Shown here: positions 18,901 to 30,554 of the stretch, piece after piece | How the letters are laid out: each line of letters opens with the position of its first letter | How positions within the stretch are numbered: position 1 is the first letter of the stretch | Translations under genes and position numbers: made by a program | The notes under the pieces: generated by a model | Told to the model about the DNA's origin: nothing | Databases searched by the model: none | Seen by the model: the letters and a program-made list of their open reading frames with translations, nothing else | NCBI GenBank assembly: GCA_025457665.1 | Contig: JALOTY010000002.1 | Span: 1 to 64,000, forward strand | Source of the DNA: Akkermansiaceae bacterium | GTDB taxonomy: Bacteria > Verrucomicrobiota > Verrucomicrobiia > Verrucomicrobiales > Akkermansiaceae | Direction of reading: 5' to 3' | Length of the DNA stretch: 64,000 bases

Positions 18901-20634
18901 TTACTTTTTACCTCCCAGAGTGCTTGCGAGCCACTTTCTCCAGGCTCCGAAGTGAGTGATTTCCTCCGCGCCTTCGATGGCCCGGGGCTCGGCGATGAAT
19001 CCCGGCAATTCCGATCCATCGGCGAGCTGAACCTTGCCCATACCTAGAGGTCCAGGAATGCCTGCGACAAAGCTGCCGAAGCCTTGGACATCGAGTTCCC
19101 AGACTTCGACTTCGATGCATCCGCCGGACTTGTCCCGGACAAGCGCTGGCCGTGGCGGAATGTTCTCATCTCCTGGCATCGCATAGAGTCGATAGTTTGG
19201 CGAGGTGGTTGTCCTCTGGCGGAATCTGGCTCCCCTTTCTGTGAGGTGATGATGCAATGCAAGCCCTTCCATGTGGGCACCACAGACCACCAGGGAAATG
19301 CTTGTCTCGGGAACGGGCAGAGGTGCGTCGCCCTGCCAGAGTGAGGCAAAAGACAACAAGGCCGCATCCGATCCCGCCGGGGCGCAGAGGGTGACACCCC
19401 ATGGAGCCACGCCGTCTCTCGCCCTTCCGGCCGGAAGGGCCACGGCGGCCAGATCGAGAAGATTCATGAAATTCGTGTATCTGCCGAGAACGCGGTTGGT
19501 GACGAAGGGATCGGCGAGATTCTCTTCGACGGTGTAGAGACACGGAGTCGTGGGAAGGAGGAGAAAATCCATTGTCTTCCACAAGGGTTCGACCTGTCTG
19601 GCAAGTTCGCGGAGCCGATACTGTGCCTTGAAGGTGGCGGCCGCATCCCAGCCTTTCGAAGATTCAAGGATCTTTCGCGTGACGGGAAAGACCGAAGCGG
19701 GGTGGGCCTCGACAAAATCTCCGAGGGCAGCCCACCTTTCCGCAACCCACGGGCCTTCATAGAGAAGTTCCGCGGCTTCGGTGAAGGGTCCGAGGTCGAT
19801 CTCTACCGGAGTGCCGCCCATGGATTTCATCTTCTGGATGGCTGCCTCATACAATGCCGGAGTGTCGGGATCATTTTGGAAATCGAGGCAGATGGGGACA
19901 CCAAAGCGGAAACTTGTAGGAATGGCCGAGGTGGAAACGACGGATCTTGCGAAGGGGTCGCACGGATCGTATTTCGCGACGCAGGCCATGATCTCCGCAG
20001 CATCGGCCGGATTTCGGGTGAATACCGAGATGCAATCGAGCGAGCGGCAGGCGGGAAGGACGCCGCGGGTGCTGAGCAGGCCGCGTGTGGGCTTCCAACC
20101 GATCAGTTCTTGAAAGGCAGCGGGCACCCGGCCGGACCCGGCGGTATCCGTTCCGAGAGAGAAAACGGCAATTCCGGCGGCAACGGATGAGGCGCTGCCG
20201 GAACTCGACCCTCCGGGGAGATAGCCAGGAGCAACCGCGTTTCTGGGAATCCCATAAGGTGAGCGGGTGCCTACGAGGCCGGTGGCGAATTGGTCGAGGT
20301 TGACTTTTCCGATCGGCATGGCACCTGCCTCACGCAGAAGTCTGACGACGGCAGCATCGACCTCAGGAACATGCGAGAAATCGGGGCATGCGGCCGTGGT
20401 CGGCCAGCCTGCGACATCAATGTTGTCTTTGACCACAAAAGGCACACCCCAGAGAGGAAGATGGCGGGGCATCGCGGCAACCGATTCGGCAAGCGCCATC
20501 AGATCCTCGGCCTTCGGCAAATGAAGGAAGAGAGCGGGATCGTTCCATTCTTCGATCCGCTTGATGAGATCTGCCATGAGGGCGGTCGGTCCCGCGCCGG
20601 TGGCATAGAATTTCCTGACATCGGAAAGGGTCAT
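18901..20634 (-). CDS. atzF: allophanate hydrolase
   Basis: Amidase signature ([53 protein letters not shown]) plus C-terminal allophanate hydrolase domain; overlaps carboxylase gene. Confidence 0.9.
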   Translation of the reverse strand: MTLSDVRKFYATGAGPTALMADLIKRIEEWNDPALFLHLPKAEDLMALAESVAAMPRHLPLWGVPFVVKDNIDVAGWPTTAACPDFSHVPEVDAAVVRLLREAGAMPIGKVNLDQFATGLVGTRSPYGIPRNAVAPGYLPGGSSSGSASSVAAGIAVFSLGTDTAGSGRVPAAFQELIGWKPTRGLLSTRGVLPACRSLDCISVFTRNPADAAEIMACVAKYDPCDPFARSVVSTSAIPTSFRFGVPICLDFQNDPDTPALYEAAIQKMKSMGGTPVEIDLGPFTEAAELLYEGPWVAERWAALGDFVEAHPASVFPVTRKILESSKGWDAAATFKAQYRLRELARQVEPLWKTMDFLLLPTTPCLYTVEENLADPFVTNRVLGRYTNFMNLLDLAAVALPAGRARDGVAPWGVTLCAPAGSDAALLSFASLWQGDAPLPVPETSISLVVCGAHMEGLALHHHLTERGARFRQRTTTSPNYRLYAMPGDENIPPRPALVRDKSGGCIEVEVWELDVQGFGSFVAGIPGPLGMGKVQLADGSELPGFIAEPRAIEGAEEITHFGAWRKWLASTLGGKK

Positions 20635-23600
20635 GTTGATGCTGGGGCTAGGTTTCTCACAATCACCAGAGGTTGGCCCGCGCGGACGCTTGCGCCCTCG
20701 GATACGAGGACTTCGACCACTTCGATGCGGCCTTCCGATTCAAGCGGGATCTCCATTTTCATGGCCTCGAGAATGAGCAGCGCGTCGCCATCTGCGGCGT
20801 GGGACAAGGCAGTCGTGTTGACTTTCCAAACACTCCCCGAGACCGGACTTTCCATCGCAAAACACCCGTCCGGGATTTCGATTTCATCGCTGACGACCAC
20901 GGTTTCACTGAGCTCCTCCATGGAGATTCCCGCCTCCTCCCAACGCCGCCGTTCTTCTTGGAATGCTGCCTGCTGGGACTGACGGAATGCTTCGATTTCA
21001 TCGGCGTGATCCGCAAGGAATTGCTGATAGTCGGAGAAACGGAAAGTGGTTTCCTCAATGCGCAACCGATGCCGACCCAGCGGAACATCCTCACGGAGTC
21101 GCGTGAGATCTTCGGCGCTGACCGGGTGAAAGCGGAGTTGGTCGAAGAAGCGAAGCAACCAGGGCTGTTGGAAATCCGGGGTGATCCGCCAGCGATTCCA
21201 GACCGGAATGGTCCGACCGGTGAACTGATACCCCCCGGGTCCCTCCATGCCATAGATGCAGAGGTAGGCTCCGCCGATGCCAACGGCATTTTCCGGAGTC
21301 CATGTCCGGGCGGGATTGTATTTCGTGGTCACCATCCGATGACGGGGGTCGAGAGGTGTCGCCACAGGGGCGCCAAGATAGACGTCACCGAGACCCATCA
21401 CAAGGTAGGAGGCATTGAAGAATTTCTCTCGAACGGAATCGATGCTTTGAAGTCCATTGATCCGACGAATGAATTCAAGATTGCTGGGGCACCAGGGGGC
21501 ATCGGGGCGCACGCTCTGCATGTAGCGCTGGATGGCTTCGCGTGTGCTCGGGTCGTCCCAACTGAGCGGCAGGTGGACGATGCGTGTCGGGACCTCGATT
21601 TTTTCGAGAGCCGGCAAGTGGGAAATGCCATTGATGATTTTTTCCCAGAGGTCATTCCGTCCGATAAGGGAGGGATCAAAATGAACCTGCAGCGAGCGGA
21701 TGCCAGGGGTGAGGTCGATGATGCCGGCCCAGTTTTGTTCCTTCATCCACTCGTAAACCACGTGGACCTTGAAACGCAGGCGAAGGTCAAGTTGTGCGGG
21801 TCCGAATTCGATCAGAACGTAGTGATCACCGGCACGGCGGACCACCACCCTTTCATCGCCTTCACCGGAATCATGAAGGATGGCGGACGAGTGCTGGAGT
21901 GTGGTGGCTTCAGGTTCAGGCAGCGTGCCCAAACTCCCTTGGATGAAACTTCTCAAGGCGTCCTGCTGTCGGACCGCCCAGTCCTCGTGGACAGGAACAA
22001 AGGTGATCCGGTCGCCGGGCCGGAGCTGTCCGAGTTTCCATAACTCGGCATCGACGACCACGCAGGGGCAGACGAAGCCCCCAAGGCTCGGCCCGTCGGG
22101 ACCGAGAATCACCGGCATGTCTCCTGTGAAATCGACCGCGCCGATGGCATAGGCATTGTCGTGGATGTTCGATGGATGAAGACCTGCTTCGCCACCGTCC
22201 TGACGTGCCCATTTGGGTTTCGGTCCGATCAAGCGAACGCCGGTGCGTGCGGAGTTGTAGTGGACTTCCCAGGACGTGGCGAAAAACGTATCGATATCTT
22301 CAGGCGTAAAGAAATCCGGTGCGCCGTGAGGGCCGTAAAGAACACCGATTTTCCAATGATGGGTGAGAGGAATCCGGGCGACACGAGGTGAAGGATCCGT
22401 GGGGGCAAGAGCCGATAGGCCGAGCACATCGCCGGGAAGGAGGGCTCTGCCAAAAGGGCCGCCGAATTTTCCGAGAGTGAACGTGGATGCACTGCCGAGA
22501 TAATGGGGCGAATCGATACCTCCTGAGACGGCAAGATAAGCGCGGGCACCCTCGGCTTCGAAACGCCCGATCTTCAAAGTATCGCCGGCTTTGATCGGGA
22601 CGGCCTGGTTCGCCGACATCGGCTCGCCGTTGAGGGTCATCGCTGCCGCCGCACCCACGATGGCGATGGTGGTGGGGCAATTGAAGCGGAGGGTGGGACC
22701 GGTCATGGTGATTTCCAGACCTGGGGTACCTTCCTGATTGCCGACGAGAAGATTGGCCAAGCGCAGCGAGAGGGAGTCGAAGGGGCCGGACGGCGGAACC
22801 CCCACTTCCCAGTAACCGGTTCGTCCGGGCCAGTCCTGAACGCTTGTCATGGTTCCCGCAGAGATGACATCGATGGTAGTCGGTTGGTAGTTGAAACCAG
22901 CCATGTCGCGCATGGCGACTCCTCCCCTGACAAATGGGTGCCATGAGCAAATCCCCCGAAGATAGCGCAGATTGGATTCAAATCCCGAGAGTCTCGACTC
23001 ATCCAAGGCCCGGGCAAGTTTCTTCACGGCCTCCTCGCGGGTATCGGCGTGGACCATGACCTTGCAAAGCAGCGGATCATAAAACGGACTGACCTCCGTG
23101 CCTGCCGTGACCCAGCCATCGCAACGGGTCCAGGCAGGAAAAACAGCCTCGGTCAGCATGCCACTGCTGGGCCTGAAGTTATGGTTCGGATCCTCAGCGT
23201 AAACCCGGGCTTGAATGGCATGACCGCGGGGTTCAGGTGACTTGCCGGGGAGCTCCCATGTGGGATCGAGCGCAAGGCGGGCCATCCACTCGACAAGGTC
23301 GATGCCGGTCACCATCTCGGTGACTCCGTGTTCGACCTGGAGGCGGGTGTTGACTTCGAGAAAAAAGAAGTCGCCACGATCGGCATCGTAAATGAACTCC
23401 ACGGTCCCCGCCGAGCGGTATTGAACACTTTTTGCAAGCTTCACGGCTGCGGCGTGAAGGGCGTATCGGGTCTCATTACTGAGAGCGGGTGCGGGAGTCT
23501 CTTCGAAGACCTTCTGATTGCGCCTTTGAACCGAGCAATCGCGTTCGCCGAGAGCGAGCACGCGGCCTTTGCCGTCTCCGAAGATTTGCACTTCGACATG

Positions 23601-24239
23601 TCGACCCCGTTCGATGAAACGTTCGATGAACACTCCGCCCGAACCGAAGCTGCGCTCACCCATGCGGACGACCGAATCGAACTCCCGCTTCAATTCATCG
23701 GCATCGTGGCACACTTTCATGCCGATCCCACCTCCACCGGCAGTGCTCTTCAGCATCACTGGATAACCGATCTTCTCGGCAGCGAACACGGCGGCTTCGG
23801 CATTTTCTAACAGCTCCGTTCCCGGGACGAGGGGCACGCCTGCTTCGCCCGCCAGTCGCCTTGCCTCGTGTTTGAGTCCGAAGGCGATGATTTGTTCCGG
23901 GGTGGGGCCGAGCCAGCGGATGCCGGCATCCTCGCACATGCGGGCGAAGTCGGTGTTTTCGCTGAGAAGACCGTATCCGGGGAAAACCGCGGAAGCACCG
24001 GAGTCGATGGCGATCTGGAGAAGTTTTTCCTTGAGCAGATAACTCTCTGAAACCGGCCCCGGTCCGAGTCGATGGGCTTCATCGGCGAGATCGACATGAG
24101 GAGCCCCGTAATCCGGGTCCGAATAGACTGCGACGCTTCGGCAGCCGAGGGACTGGAAGGTGCGGATGGATCGGGCGGCGATTTCACCGCGGTTGGCGAT
24201 CAGGATGGTGGCCTTGAGGCCTTGGGAAGCGGTGGACAC
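20631..24239 (-). CDS. uca: urea carboxylase / guanidine carboxylase (biotin-dependent)
   Basis: 1202 aa: biotin carboxylase domain ([12 protein letters not shown]), AHS1/AHS2 carboxyltransferase ([37 protein letters not shown]), biotinyl motif EAMKMEIP. Confidence 0.93.
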   Translation of the reverse strand: MSTASQGLKATILIANRGEIAARSIRTFQSLGCRSVAVYSDPDYGAPHVDLADEAHRLGPGPVSESYLLKEKLLQIAIDSGASAVFPGYGLLSENTDFARMCEDAGIRWLGPTPEQIIAFGLKHEARRLAGEAGVPLVPGTELLENAEAAVFAAEKIGYPVMLKSTAGGGGIGMKVCHDADELKREFDSVVRMGERSFGSGGVFIERFIERGRHVEVQIFGDGKGRVLALGERDCSVQRRNQKVFEETPAPALSNETRYALHAAAVKLAKSVQYRSAGTVEFIYDADRGDFFFLEVNTRLQVEHGVTEMVTGIDLVEWMARLALDPTWELPGKSPEPRGHAIQARVYAEDPNHNFRPSSGMLTEAVFPAWTRCDGWVTAGTEVSPFYDPLLCKVMVHADTREEAVKKLARALDESRLSGFESNLRYLRGICSWHPFVRGGVAMRDMAGFNYQPTTIDVISAGTMTSVQDWPGRTGYWEVGVPPSGPFDSLSLRLANLLVGNQEGTPGLEITMTGPTLRFNCPTTIAIVGAAAAMTLNGEPMSANQAVPIKAGDTLKIGRFEAEGARAYLAVSGGIDSPHYLGSASTFTLGKFGGPFGRALLPGDVLGLSALAPTDPSPRVARIPLTHHWKIGVLYGPHGAPDFFTPEDIDTFFATSWEVHYNSARTGVRLIGPKPKWARQDGGEAGLHPSNIHDNAYAIGAVDFTGDMPVILGPDGPSLGGFVCPCVVVDAELWKLGQLRPGDRITFVPVHEDWAVRQQDALRSFIQGSLGTLPEPEATTLQHSSAILHDSGEGDERVVVRRAGDHYVLIEFGPAQLDLRLRFKVHVVYEWMKEQNWAGIIDLTPGIRSLQVHFDPSLIGRNDLWEKIINGISHLPALEKIEVPTRIVHLPLSWDDPSTREAIQRYMQSVRPDAPWCPSNLEFIRRINGLQSIDSVREKFFNASYLVMGLGDVYLGAPVATPLDPRHRMVTTKYNPARTWTPENAVGIGGAYLCIYGMEGPGGYQFTGRTIPVWNRWRITPDFQQPWLLRFFDQLRFHPVSAEDLTRLREDVPLGRHRLRIEETTFRFSDYQQFLADHADEIEAFRQSQQAAFQEERRRWEEAGISMEELSETVVVSDEIEIPDGCFAMESPVSGSVWKVNTTALSHAADGDALLILEAMKMEIPLESEGRIEVVEVLVSEGASVRAGQPLVIVRNLAPAST

Positions 24240-24259
24240 GGGAGGAGGGGAGGGCGGGT

Positions 24260-24892
24260 TCAGTCAAAGATAAGAACTTCGATCGGCGTGGGGTTCCAGC
24301 CGTTGCAGGGATTGTTCAACTGGGGACAATTTGAAATCAGGCAGATGACGTCCATGTGAGCGACCATCTCGACATATCTTCCCGGAGCCGAAATTCCATC
24401 GGCAAAGCGAAGCTCACCGGCAGGGGTGACCGGGACGTTCATGAAGAAATTGATGTTGCAAGTGAGGTCGCGCTTGGTGAGTTCGATTTGCCATTCCTGG
24501 GCGCCGCGGATGAAACTGTCACGGCAGGCGTGCATGCATTCTTTGTCGTGGGCGTATCGCATGGTGTTGCTTTCGCGGGAACAAGCTCCGCCCAGCGTGT
24601 CGTGACGGCCGCAGGTGTCGGCGGTGATTTCAAGCAAGACGTTTCCTCCGGTGCTCATCAGCCGGGTGCCTGCGGTGAGATAGAGGGCGGCCTGCTCCTG
24701 GATCGTGCGGTCCGCACTGTATCGCTCCGTGGGATCCGCGGCGCTGAAAAACAAGGTGTCGGCGGCCTGGTTTCCTTCGAGATCGACGATACGGAAGGTC
24801 TGCCCTTTTTTGATTTCATGGATCCACCAATCGCCCGCGGGGACGATCTCGCGAAAGCTGGCGGTGGCGGGATCGAGGGTGCTGTCTTTCAT
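24260..24892 (-). CDS. urea carboxylase-associated protein (DUF1989 family; candidate carboxyguanidine deiminase subunit)
   Basis: [45 protein letters not shown]; position in operon. Confidence 0.85.
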   Translation of the reverse strand: MKDSTLDPATASFREIVPAGDWWIHEIKKGQTFRIVDLEGNQAADTLFFSAADPTERYSADRTIQEQAALYLTAGTRLMSTGGNVLLEITADTCGRHDTLGGACSRESNTMRYAHDKECMHACRDSFIRGAQEWQIELTKRDLTCNINFFMNVPVTPAGELRFADGISAPGRYVEMVAHMDVICLISNCPQLNNPCNGWNPTPIEVLIFD

Positions 24893-24893
24893 C

Positions 24894-25610
24894 TCAGAAG
24901 CGGAGGAGGTGATAGGTTTGATTGTTTTCCCAAGCTCTCTGGTTTTCCGGGCGGATGGATAGGGTGGGATCGCCGGGGGCTGCGGGATCACCCTGGAAGA
25001 CCTCCAGGAGCAGGTGGCGGTGTCGGTATTCCGGATCGGGATCGAGGGGGTGCTGGCAGGTGTTCATCACGACCAAGGTGTCCATTTCGAAGCGGAGTTC
25101 GACGTGGGAACCAGGAGGGGAGTGTTCGGTCACAAAGCTCAGACGTCCCGCTTCGTCGGGCACGATTTTCGAAAAGAAGTTCAGGTTCGGGATGAGATCC
25201 TTTTTCCCGAGGCCCCACTTGGCGAGTTCGATCAGAAAACAATCACGTGAATTCCGATGCCAGTCGTTGCGGGCAGTCTGGAAATCGAGTGGTCCGTATT
25301 TTTTCAGGACAAGATCGGCATCGGAATGTCCGGTCACGGTGTCATGCCATCCGAGGCTGTCGGAAGTGATCGAGGCAAGAAGCCGACCCATGTCCGAATG
25401 CAGGGCATAGGGAGAGCGGAGGTGAAAGATATGTTGGCCCTTGAGGGTGTCCGGCATGTTGTATCGCTCGGTCCGCTCGTGGGCGTTGTAGAGCATCATG
25501 GCGACGTTGGCACCGCCATCGATGTCGGTCAGGCGGAGACGTTTGTGACGTGAAATGACCGCCGACCACATGCCGGCGCCGTGGAGGGTTCTGGAATAGA
25601 GAAGGCTCAT
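24894..25610 (-). CDS. urea carboxylase-associated protein 2 (DUF1989 family; candidate carboxyguanidine deiminase subunit)
   Basis: [41 protein letters not shown]; operon context. Confidence 0.85.
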   Translation of the reverse strand: MSLLYSRTLHGAGMWSAVISRHKRLRLTDIDGGANVAMMLYNAHERTERYNMPDTLKGQHIFHLRSPYALHSDMGRLLASITSDSLGWHDTVTGHSDADLVLKKYGPLDFQTARNDWHRNSRDCFLIELAKWGLGKKDLIPNLNFFSKIVPDEAGRLSFVTEHSPPGSHVELRFEMDTLVVMNTCQHPLDPDPEYRHRHLLLEVFQGDPAAPGDPTLSIRPENQRAWENNQTYHLLRF

Positions 25611-26071
25611 GGGGTCCGTGTGGTCCGTTTGGCGTGGAGGGGTGGAAGGAGGTGGGGCGTGAGGGTGAGATTCGCGGTTTTCACTCCTTTACAGGTGATC
25701 AACTTGTTGGTGATCTCCCGAAGCGTGTCGGCAGGTCCCTGCATGAGGATGACTTCCAGAATGTGGTCGTCCTCAAGCAAGACGTGCTGCGATGAAATGA
25801 CCTCGGCAAGGTGTTCGCGAAAGATGCGTGCGAGATCCCGGAGCAGGGCGCTTTTGGATTCGTCGTAAACCAGCGTGAGCGTTCCAGCCATGACCTCCGT
25901 CCCCACCCGTCCGAGGTGCTGGGCGGCGTGCTGCAGGACCATTTCGGATACCGCTTGGGAGCGATTGTGGAAACCCCTCTGTTGGACAAGGCGATCGAGC
26001 GCTTGATAGGTTTCATCGGACATCGAAACCGTAAAGCGCTTCAGTCCGTCGTTCGCGTCGTCCTTTGGCAT
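25607..26071 (-). CDS. NikR-like ribbon-helix-helix transcriptional regulator
   Basis: [35 protein letters not shown] (RHH) plus ACT-like C-terminal domain ([36 protein letters not shown]). First gene of the carboxylase operon. Confidence 0.85.
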   Translation of the reverse strand: MPKDDANDGLKRFTVSMSDETYQALDRLVQQRGFHNRSQAVSEMVLQHAAQHLGRVGTEVMAGTLTLVYDESKSALLRDLARIFREHLAEVISSQHVLLEDDHILEVILMQGPADTLREITNKLITCKGVKTANLTLTPHLLPPLHAKRTTRTP

Positions 26072-26101
26072 GGCCGGGAGATCAAAGCAGGCACAAGGCC
26101 A

Positions 26102-26129
26102 GTATGAAGAAAAAATGAAAAAATCATAC
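26102..26129. promoter_or_regulatory. NikR-type operator GTATGA-N16-TCATAC
   Basis: GTATGA(AGAAAAAATGAAAAAA)TCATAC, 31 bp upstream of the nikR-like start codon (26071). Confidence 0.85.
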
Positions 26130-26203
26130 CGGGTCGGGCATTCCTTCCCTGATTCGCGGGGCCGGGCGGCGATTTTCGAAGTCGAAATCGTAGCCGTCCC
26201 CGG

Positions 26204-27841
26204 TTGCTCGGGCGCAGATGGGTCTTGCGAGTGAGGGGTGCTTTCCGTTTGTTTCATGCCGTGAAGTTGTTTTTGAAATCGCCCTGGTGGGGTCGGATTG
26301 CCACTCTGCCTCTCGTTCTGGCGGCGGTGTCATGCACGGCTCCGGTTTCGATCTCCACCCTTCGGCCTGAGGTTCCGGAGGGAGTCAGTGCCAACCAAGG
26401 GCCTGGGGATTTGATCGGTCAGATCGCTGCGGTTCAGGAGGCGGCGGTCCGTGGGGATGAATCGGCGGAATGGCGCTACCGTTTTCTCGTGGGCCGATTG
26501 ATCGAGCGGCTTTCGGAGGATGGCGTCAACCCGTGGGTGGCGCCTGTAAGGCTGGAATCCGGCGGTGTCTCCTATCGGGTCTCAGGCAAGGCCCCCGCGG
26601 GTGTGCCCACGGGCATCGGGCAACTGACGGCGGTGGACAGCTTGAAAATCCGAAGTGACTTTGGCGACCCGCGGGGCGTGATCCGGGGTCTTGGCGCGCC
26701 CATGGTGGCGGCAAGTGGATACGATGGCATCGGCAGGTCGGAATTGCGTAAAAACATCCCGGTGCGAAACGTGACGGCTGTGGTTCGTGTCCGTGGTCAG
26801 CGGGCGGAGATCGAGCTCATCGATCCCTTCGAGTCCGAAACCGTCATGATCCAGGGTCGGCGCGCCCGATTGGCGGCGGATTACGGTGCGGCAATGCTGG
26901 TGGCCTTGTCGAAATCCCGCATCGACAAGCTCGGCATGGCCCGTCTGCTCAATCCCTCGAAGTACGACAACACAGCCAATCTCAATTTCACCCAGCCTTA
27001 TGATCCCCAAAAGATTCCGGTGCTGCTGGTTCATGGTCTCGATAGCACTCCGGCGACTTTCGCTCCCTTGTATTTCCAACTGATCGAAGACCCGCTCATC
27101 CGCAGAAACTATCAGTTTTGGTTGTTCAGCTATCCGAGTGGCTACCCTTATCATTACTCGGCAGCATTGCTCAGGAGGGAGCTGGACGAAGTGAAGCGGG
27201 ATTTCCCCGACCATCAGGGCATGATTGTCATGGGGCACAGCATGGGGGGAGTGATCAGTCGACTGATGGTCACCGATGCCGGCGATCGTCTTTGGGTCAA
27301 GGCATTCGGGAAGTCCCCCGAGGAAACGAAAGTGAGTGGGGCAAGTCGCAAGCTCCTTGAGGAAACTTTGATTTTCCGTTCCCGCCGTGAAATCGATCGG
27401 GTTGTCTTCTTTTCCGCTCCCCATCGGGGTTCGAACCTGGCGATCAATCCTGTGACTCGACTGTTCGCGAAGTTCATTCGAATGCCTTCGACGCTTTCCG
27501 ATCTCCGCAGCACCGCCCTGTCACTCGCGACTGCGGACCAGTCCGCCCTGATTCTGCAATCGGCCCCTAACAGCATCGGCACGCTATCTCCGAAGAGCCC
27601 ATTTGTTCTGGCGGTGAACCAGATTCCCATCACATCGCGAGTTCCGCATCACACGGTGGTGGGGGATCGTGGCCGGGGTGATACGCCGAATTCGAGCGAT
27701 GGCATCGTGTCTTACTGGAGTGCGCATCTGGATTCGGCGACCTCCGAAAAGGTCGTGCCGTCGGGACACGGATCGCACTCCCACCCGGAGGGCATCGAGG
27801 AGGCGCGTCGCATCCTCCACCTGCACCTGAAGTCACGGTGA
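26204..27841 (+). CDS. alpha/beta hydrolase, lipase-like lipoprotein
   Basis: Lipobox LAAVSC; PVLLVHGLDSTP, GHSMGG nucleophile elbow, FFSAPHRGS. Confidence 0.75.
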   Translation: MLGRRWVLRVRGAFRLFHAVKLFLKSPWWGRIATLPLVLAAVSCTAPVSISTLRPEVPEGVSANQGPGDLIGQIAAVQEAAVRGDESAEWRYRFLVGRLIERLSEDGVNPWVAPVRLESGGVSYRVSGKAPAGVPTGIGQLTAVDSLKIRSDFGDPRGVIRGLGAPMVAASGYDGIGRSELRKNIPVRNVTAVVRVRGQRAEIELIDPFESETVMIQGRRARLAADYGAAMLVALSKSRIDKLGMARLLNPSKYDNTANLNFTQPYDPQKIPVLLVHGLDSTPATFAPLYFQLIEDPLIRRNYQFWLFSYPSGYPYHYSAALLRRELDEVKRDFPDHQGMIVMGHSMGGVISRLMVTDAGDRLWVKAFGKSPEETKVSGASRKLLEETLIFRSRREIDRVVFFSAPHRGSNLAINPVTRLFAKFIRMPSTLSDLRSTALSLATADQSALILQSAPNSIGTLSPKSPFVLAVNQIPITSRVPHHTVVGDRGRGDTPNSSDGIVSYWSAHLDSATSEKVVPSGHGSHSHPEGIEEARRILHLHLKSR

Positions 27842-27856
27842 TTTTCTCTGGGTGGC

Positions 27857-29032
27857 TTAGCCGGCTTGGGAGCGCTTGATTCTGCCTGCAATCCAGCGCT
27901 GGAGTTGCCAGATCGTTTCCTCGAGGTGGCTGAGCCGACCCGGGGCGTATCCGGCCGAGGCGAGGCCGCGTTGAGTGGCGGTGCACATTTCCATGTCTTC
28001 CATGTGGAAATCGATGCCTGCCTGGATCTCGCGTTCGAGGGTTTCCTGATAGCCGGGAGCTTCCATGGCCGAGGGGTGAACGAAGAGTGTGGTGACGAGG
28101 CTGGAGCTTTCGGGTCCGGTGGGGAGGATGCGATACCAGTAGAATCGATCCGGCGCGTGGAAGAAGAGTCCGTTCGGATAAATCAGATAGATCGACCACT
28201 CGACACAATCCTCCAGGCCCAAGCCGGGGAAAACCGGGAAGGGTGTTTCCGCGTGACCGGCTGCGCGGATTTCCTCCTGCATCGATGCCTTGAGCGGCAG
28301 ATGCATGGCGGAGAACACCGGGTTTTCCGGCTCGGTCCAGCAGCCCTTGGCGGGAAGGAAGGGTTCCAGGGTTTTGCGGTGGGCACCGAGATGATGATAA
28401 CACTCCATGAAATTTTCAACGAGCACCTTCCAGTTGAATGCGCAGTCCCAATGCGCGGACCAAACCATCTCCGCGCTGGCCATGTCCCATTTGCCAAGGA
28501 ATCTCGATTCCAGATCAGTCAGTCGTTCCGCAAGCGGCGGGGCCTGACCTGATAGATCGACAAAGACAAAACCATTCCAGATCGCGGAACGGAAGGCATG
28601 AAGGCAGACCTCCGATCGATCAAAGCCCTCGGCCTGCTGCATTTCCGGGGCGCCGACGAGTTTGCCGGTCAAATCATAACTCCAGAGATGATACGGGCAG
28701 AGGACCACCCGTCGATTTCCCTCATCCGGATGGCCGAAGCCAGTGGGCATCACATCCATGCCGCGGTGTCGGCAGGTACGGGAGAGGACGCGGATCGCAT
28801 CGTCCTTGCCGCGGATGACGAGCAGCGGTTCGTCTGCAAGATCGACCCGCACGAAGTCGCCCGGCTTCTTCAATTGGGAGATATGGCAAAGCGAGATCCA
28901 TTCCTTGGCGAAGATTTCGCGTTTCTCAAACTCGGCGAAGGATGGATCGCGATAGGCCCCTGCGGGCAAGGATTCGGAGCGCTCGCGGGGAAGTTCGGCG
29001 GCGGCGAGAATGGACTCGGCGAGGGTGTTCAT
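27857..29032 (-). CDS. Rieske aromatic ring-hydroxylating oxygenase alpha subunit (quaternary amine-type)
   Basis: Rieske CRHRGMDVMP...CPYHLWSYDLTG and NFMECYHHLGAH mononuclear iron motif. Confidence 0.88.
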   Translation of the reverse strand: MNTLAESILAAAELPRERSESLPAGAYRDPSFAEFEKREIFAKEWISLCHISQLKKPGDFVRVDLADEPLLVIRGKDDAIRVLSRTCRHRGMDVMPTGFGHPDEGNRRVVLCPYHLWSYDLTGKLVGAPEMQQAEGFDRSEVCLHAFRSAIWNGFVFVDLSGQAPPLAERLTDLESRFLGKWDMASAEMVWSAHWDCAFNWKVLVENFMECYHHLGAHRKTLEPFLPAKGCWTEPENPVFSAMHLPLKASMQEEIRAAGHAETPFPVFPGLGLEDCVEWSIYLIYPNGLFFHAPDRFYWYRILPTGPESSSLVTTLFVHPSAMEAPGYQETLEREIQAGIDFHMEDMEMCTATQRGLASAGYAPGRLSHLEETIWQLQRWIAGRIKRSQAG

Positions 29033-29868
29033 GGTGCTTGGAGGCGTGTGAGCTGGCGTTGGCCGAGCCAGCGGTTGATTTCCCAGAGATCAGCGACGGG
29101 CTTTCGAGTGAAGGGTTCGAGATGAAGATATCCATCCGGCCCGCTTTCGGCGGTGAAGGTGCTGCTGGAGAATCCGCGTTCTTGCATCGACCGCCAGATC
29201 GCATCCCACCAGCCTTCGTGGGCGGTGAGTTCGTTTTCGTATTCCGGCGCGCGGGGATCGGGCACCTGTGGGCCCTGGGCGTAGCCGACGCGGCCGTGCA
29301 CATGCCAGGCATGGCGAGCGCAGGTTTCGAGGATGGCGGGTTCCTCATCTAACAAAAGCCGCTCCGTCACCACGCACCAATGGGAGAAATCGCAGGTGAG
29401 GCGAAGATCGGGCAAGGCATCGAGCCAGCGTTTGGTTCGCCACGGGTGGAAAGTCGGACGACCGCGGTGGGTTTCCACCGAAATGGCGATGCCGATGGCT
29501 TGTTCCAGATCGAGTACAGCGCGGAGAAATCGTAATGTTTCATCATCATCCCACGAATCCGATCCGGCCATGGTGGTGATGAACTCGGGATTGCCGGGCA
29601 GGGATTTCATCACGCTTTCTGTCAGCGAAGCAAGGTGATCGGCGGGGGAGGCATGGGGACGGGGAAGATAGAGACCAGGAGGTGTGCAAGTGGTCACTTC
29701 GGCGATCCATGGCGTGCCGGAAAGCTCGTTGAAGAAGGCCTCGCGTTCCGACTCGTCCGCTGGGACCGGTCCTTCGATGCCGGTGAAGCCCGCTTCGCGC
29801 ATTTCCCTGATGGCGGCGGTGAGACCGCCCTCATGTCCCCAGAGCGTTTTGAAAAGTCGGAGTTTCAT
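29029..29868 (-). CDS. sugar phosphate isomerase/epimerase-like TIM barrel
   Basis: AP_endonuc_2-like: SVETHRGRPTFHPW, LTCDFSHWCVV, HVHGRVGYAQ. Confidence 0.75.
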   Translation of the reverse strand: MKLRLFKTLWGHEGGLTAAIREMREAGFTGIEGPVPADESEREAFFNELSGTPWIAEVTTCTPPGLYLPRPHASPADHLASLTESVMKSLPGNPEFITTMAGSDSWDDDETLRFLRAVLDLEQAIGIAISVETHRGRPTFHPWRTKRWLDALPDLRLTCDFSHWCVVTERLLLDEEPAILETCARHAWHVHGRVGYAQGPQVPDPRAPEYENELTAHEGWWDAIWRSMQERGFSSSTFTAESGPDGYLHLEPFTRKPVADLWEINRWLGQRQLTRLQAP

Positions 29869-30554
29869 CGGGAGATATCACGAGCGAGGCGGAAGCCGAG
29901 ATTGTCCCAGCGGGCCGATTCGGGAGCCCAGTCCCGCCACGAGGCGCGAAGCAGGCGCGGCAAATGGTCCCAACCGCCGCCACGGATGACGCGACGGGAT
30001 AAATGACCGTCATCGAGCCACGGAGAGCTGTCGGCAGGGGCATTTTGATAGTGGGGGTGCCAGAGATCGGCGGTCCATTCGCAGACATTGCCAATCATGT
30101 CGTGAAGCCCGAAGGCATTTGCCGGATGAGATCCCACAGGAGAAAGCCCGCCGCGTCCGACGGGATCGCCGGATTCATCGTAGAGAAAATTGGCATCTTC
30201 CGGATGAAGGTTTCCGCCCTGAGGAAAGATCCGATCCGAACCCGCACGGCAGGCATATTCCCATTCGGCTTCACTGGGCAGTCGGGCGTTCAATGATGCG
30301 GCGAATGCCTGTGCTTCATCGAATGACACCCGCGTGACCGGCCAATCGGGATGCCCATCGATGGAATCTCCGCGGTGTTGGTTCCACTGATAGATCGTTA
30401 CCGGATGCACGCTGATGGAAAACGCGGCGACGCGGACCTGGCGGACGGGCAGTTCCACGGCACTGACGAATTTGTCGTCATCCGATCCGCCCATGCGGAA
30501 TTCACCGGCGGGGATTTCCTGAAAGCGGATCTCATGCGGGGCCTCAGCCATCAT
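29865..30554 (-). CDS. SUMF1/formylglycine-generating enzyme-family protein
   Basis: IPAGEFRMGGSD, PVTRVSFDEAQAFAASLNARLPSEAEWEYACRAG, GNVCEWTADLW, RVIRGGGW. Confidence 0.85.
   Translation of the reverse strand: MMAEAPHEIRFQEIPAGEFRMGGSDDDKFVSAVELPVRQVRVAAFSISVHPVTIYQWNQHRGDSIDGHPDWPVTRVSFDEAQAFAASLNARLPSEAEWEYACRAGSDRIFPQGGNLHPEDANFLYDESGDPVGRGGLSPVGSHPANAFGLHDMIGNVCEWTADLWHPHYQNAPADSSPWLDDGHLSRRVIRGGGWDHLPRLLRASWRDWAPESARWDNLGFRLARDISR

Noticed and set aside
19847-19852. TCATAC half-site inside the allophanate hydrolase gene
   Set aside because: No GTATGA partner at the 16-bp spacing; intragenic.
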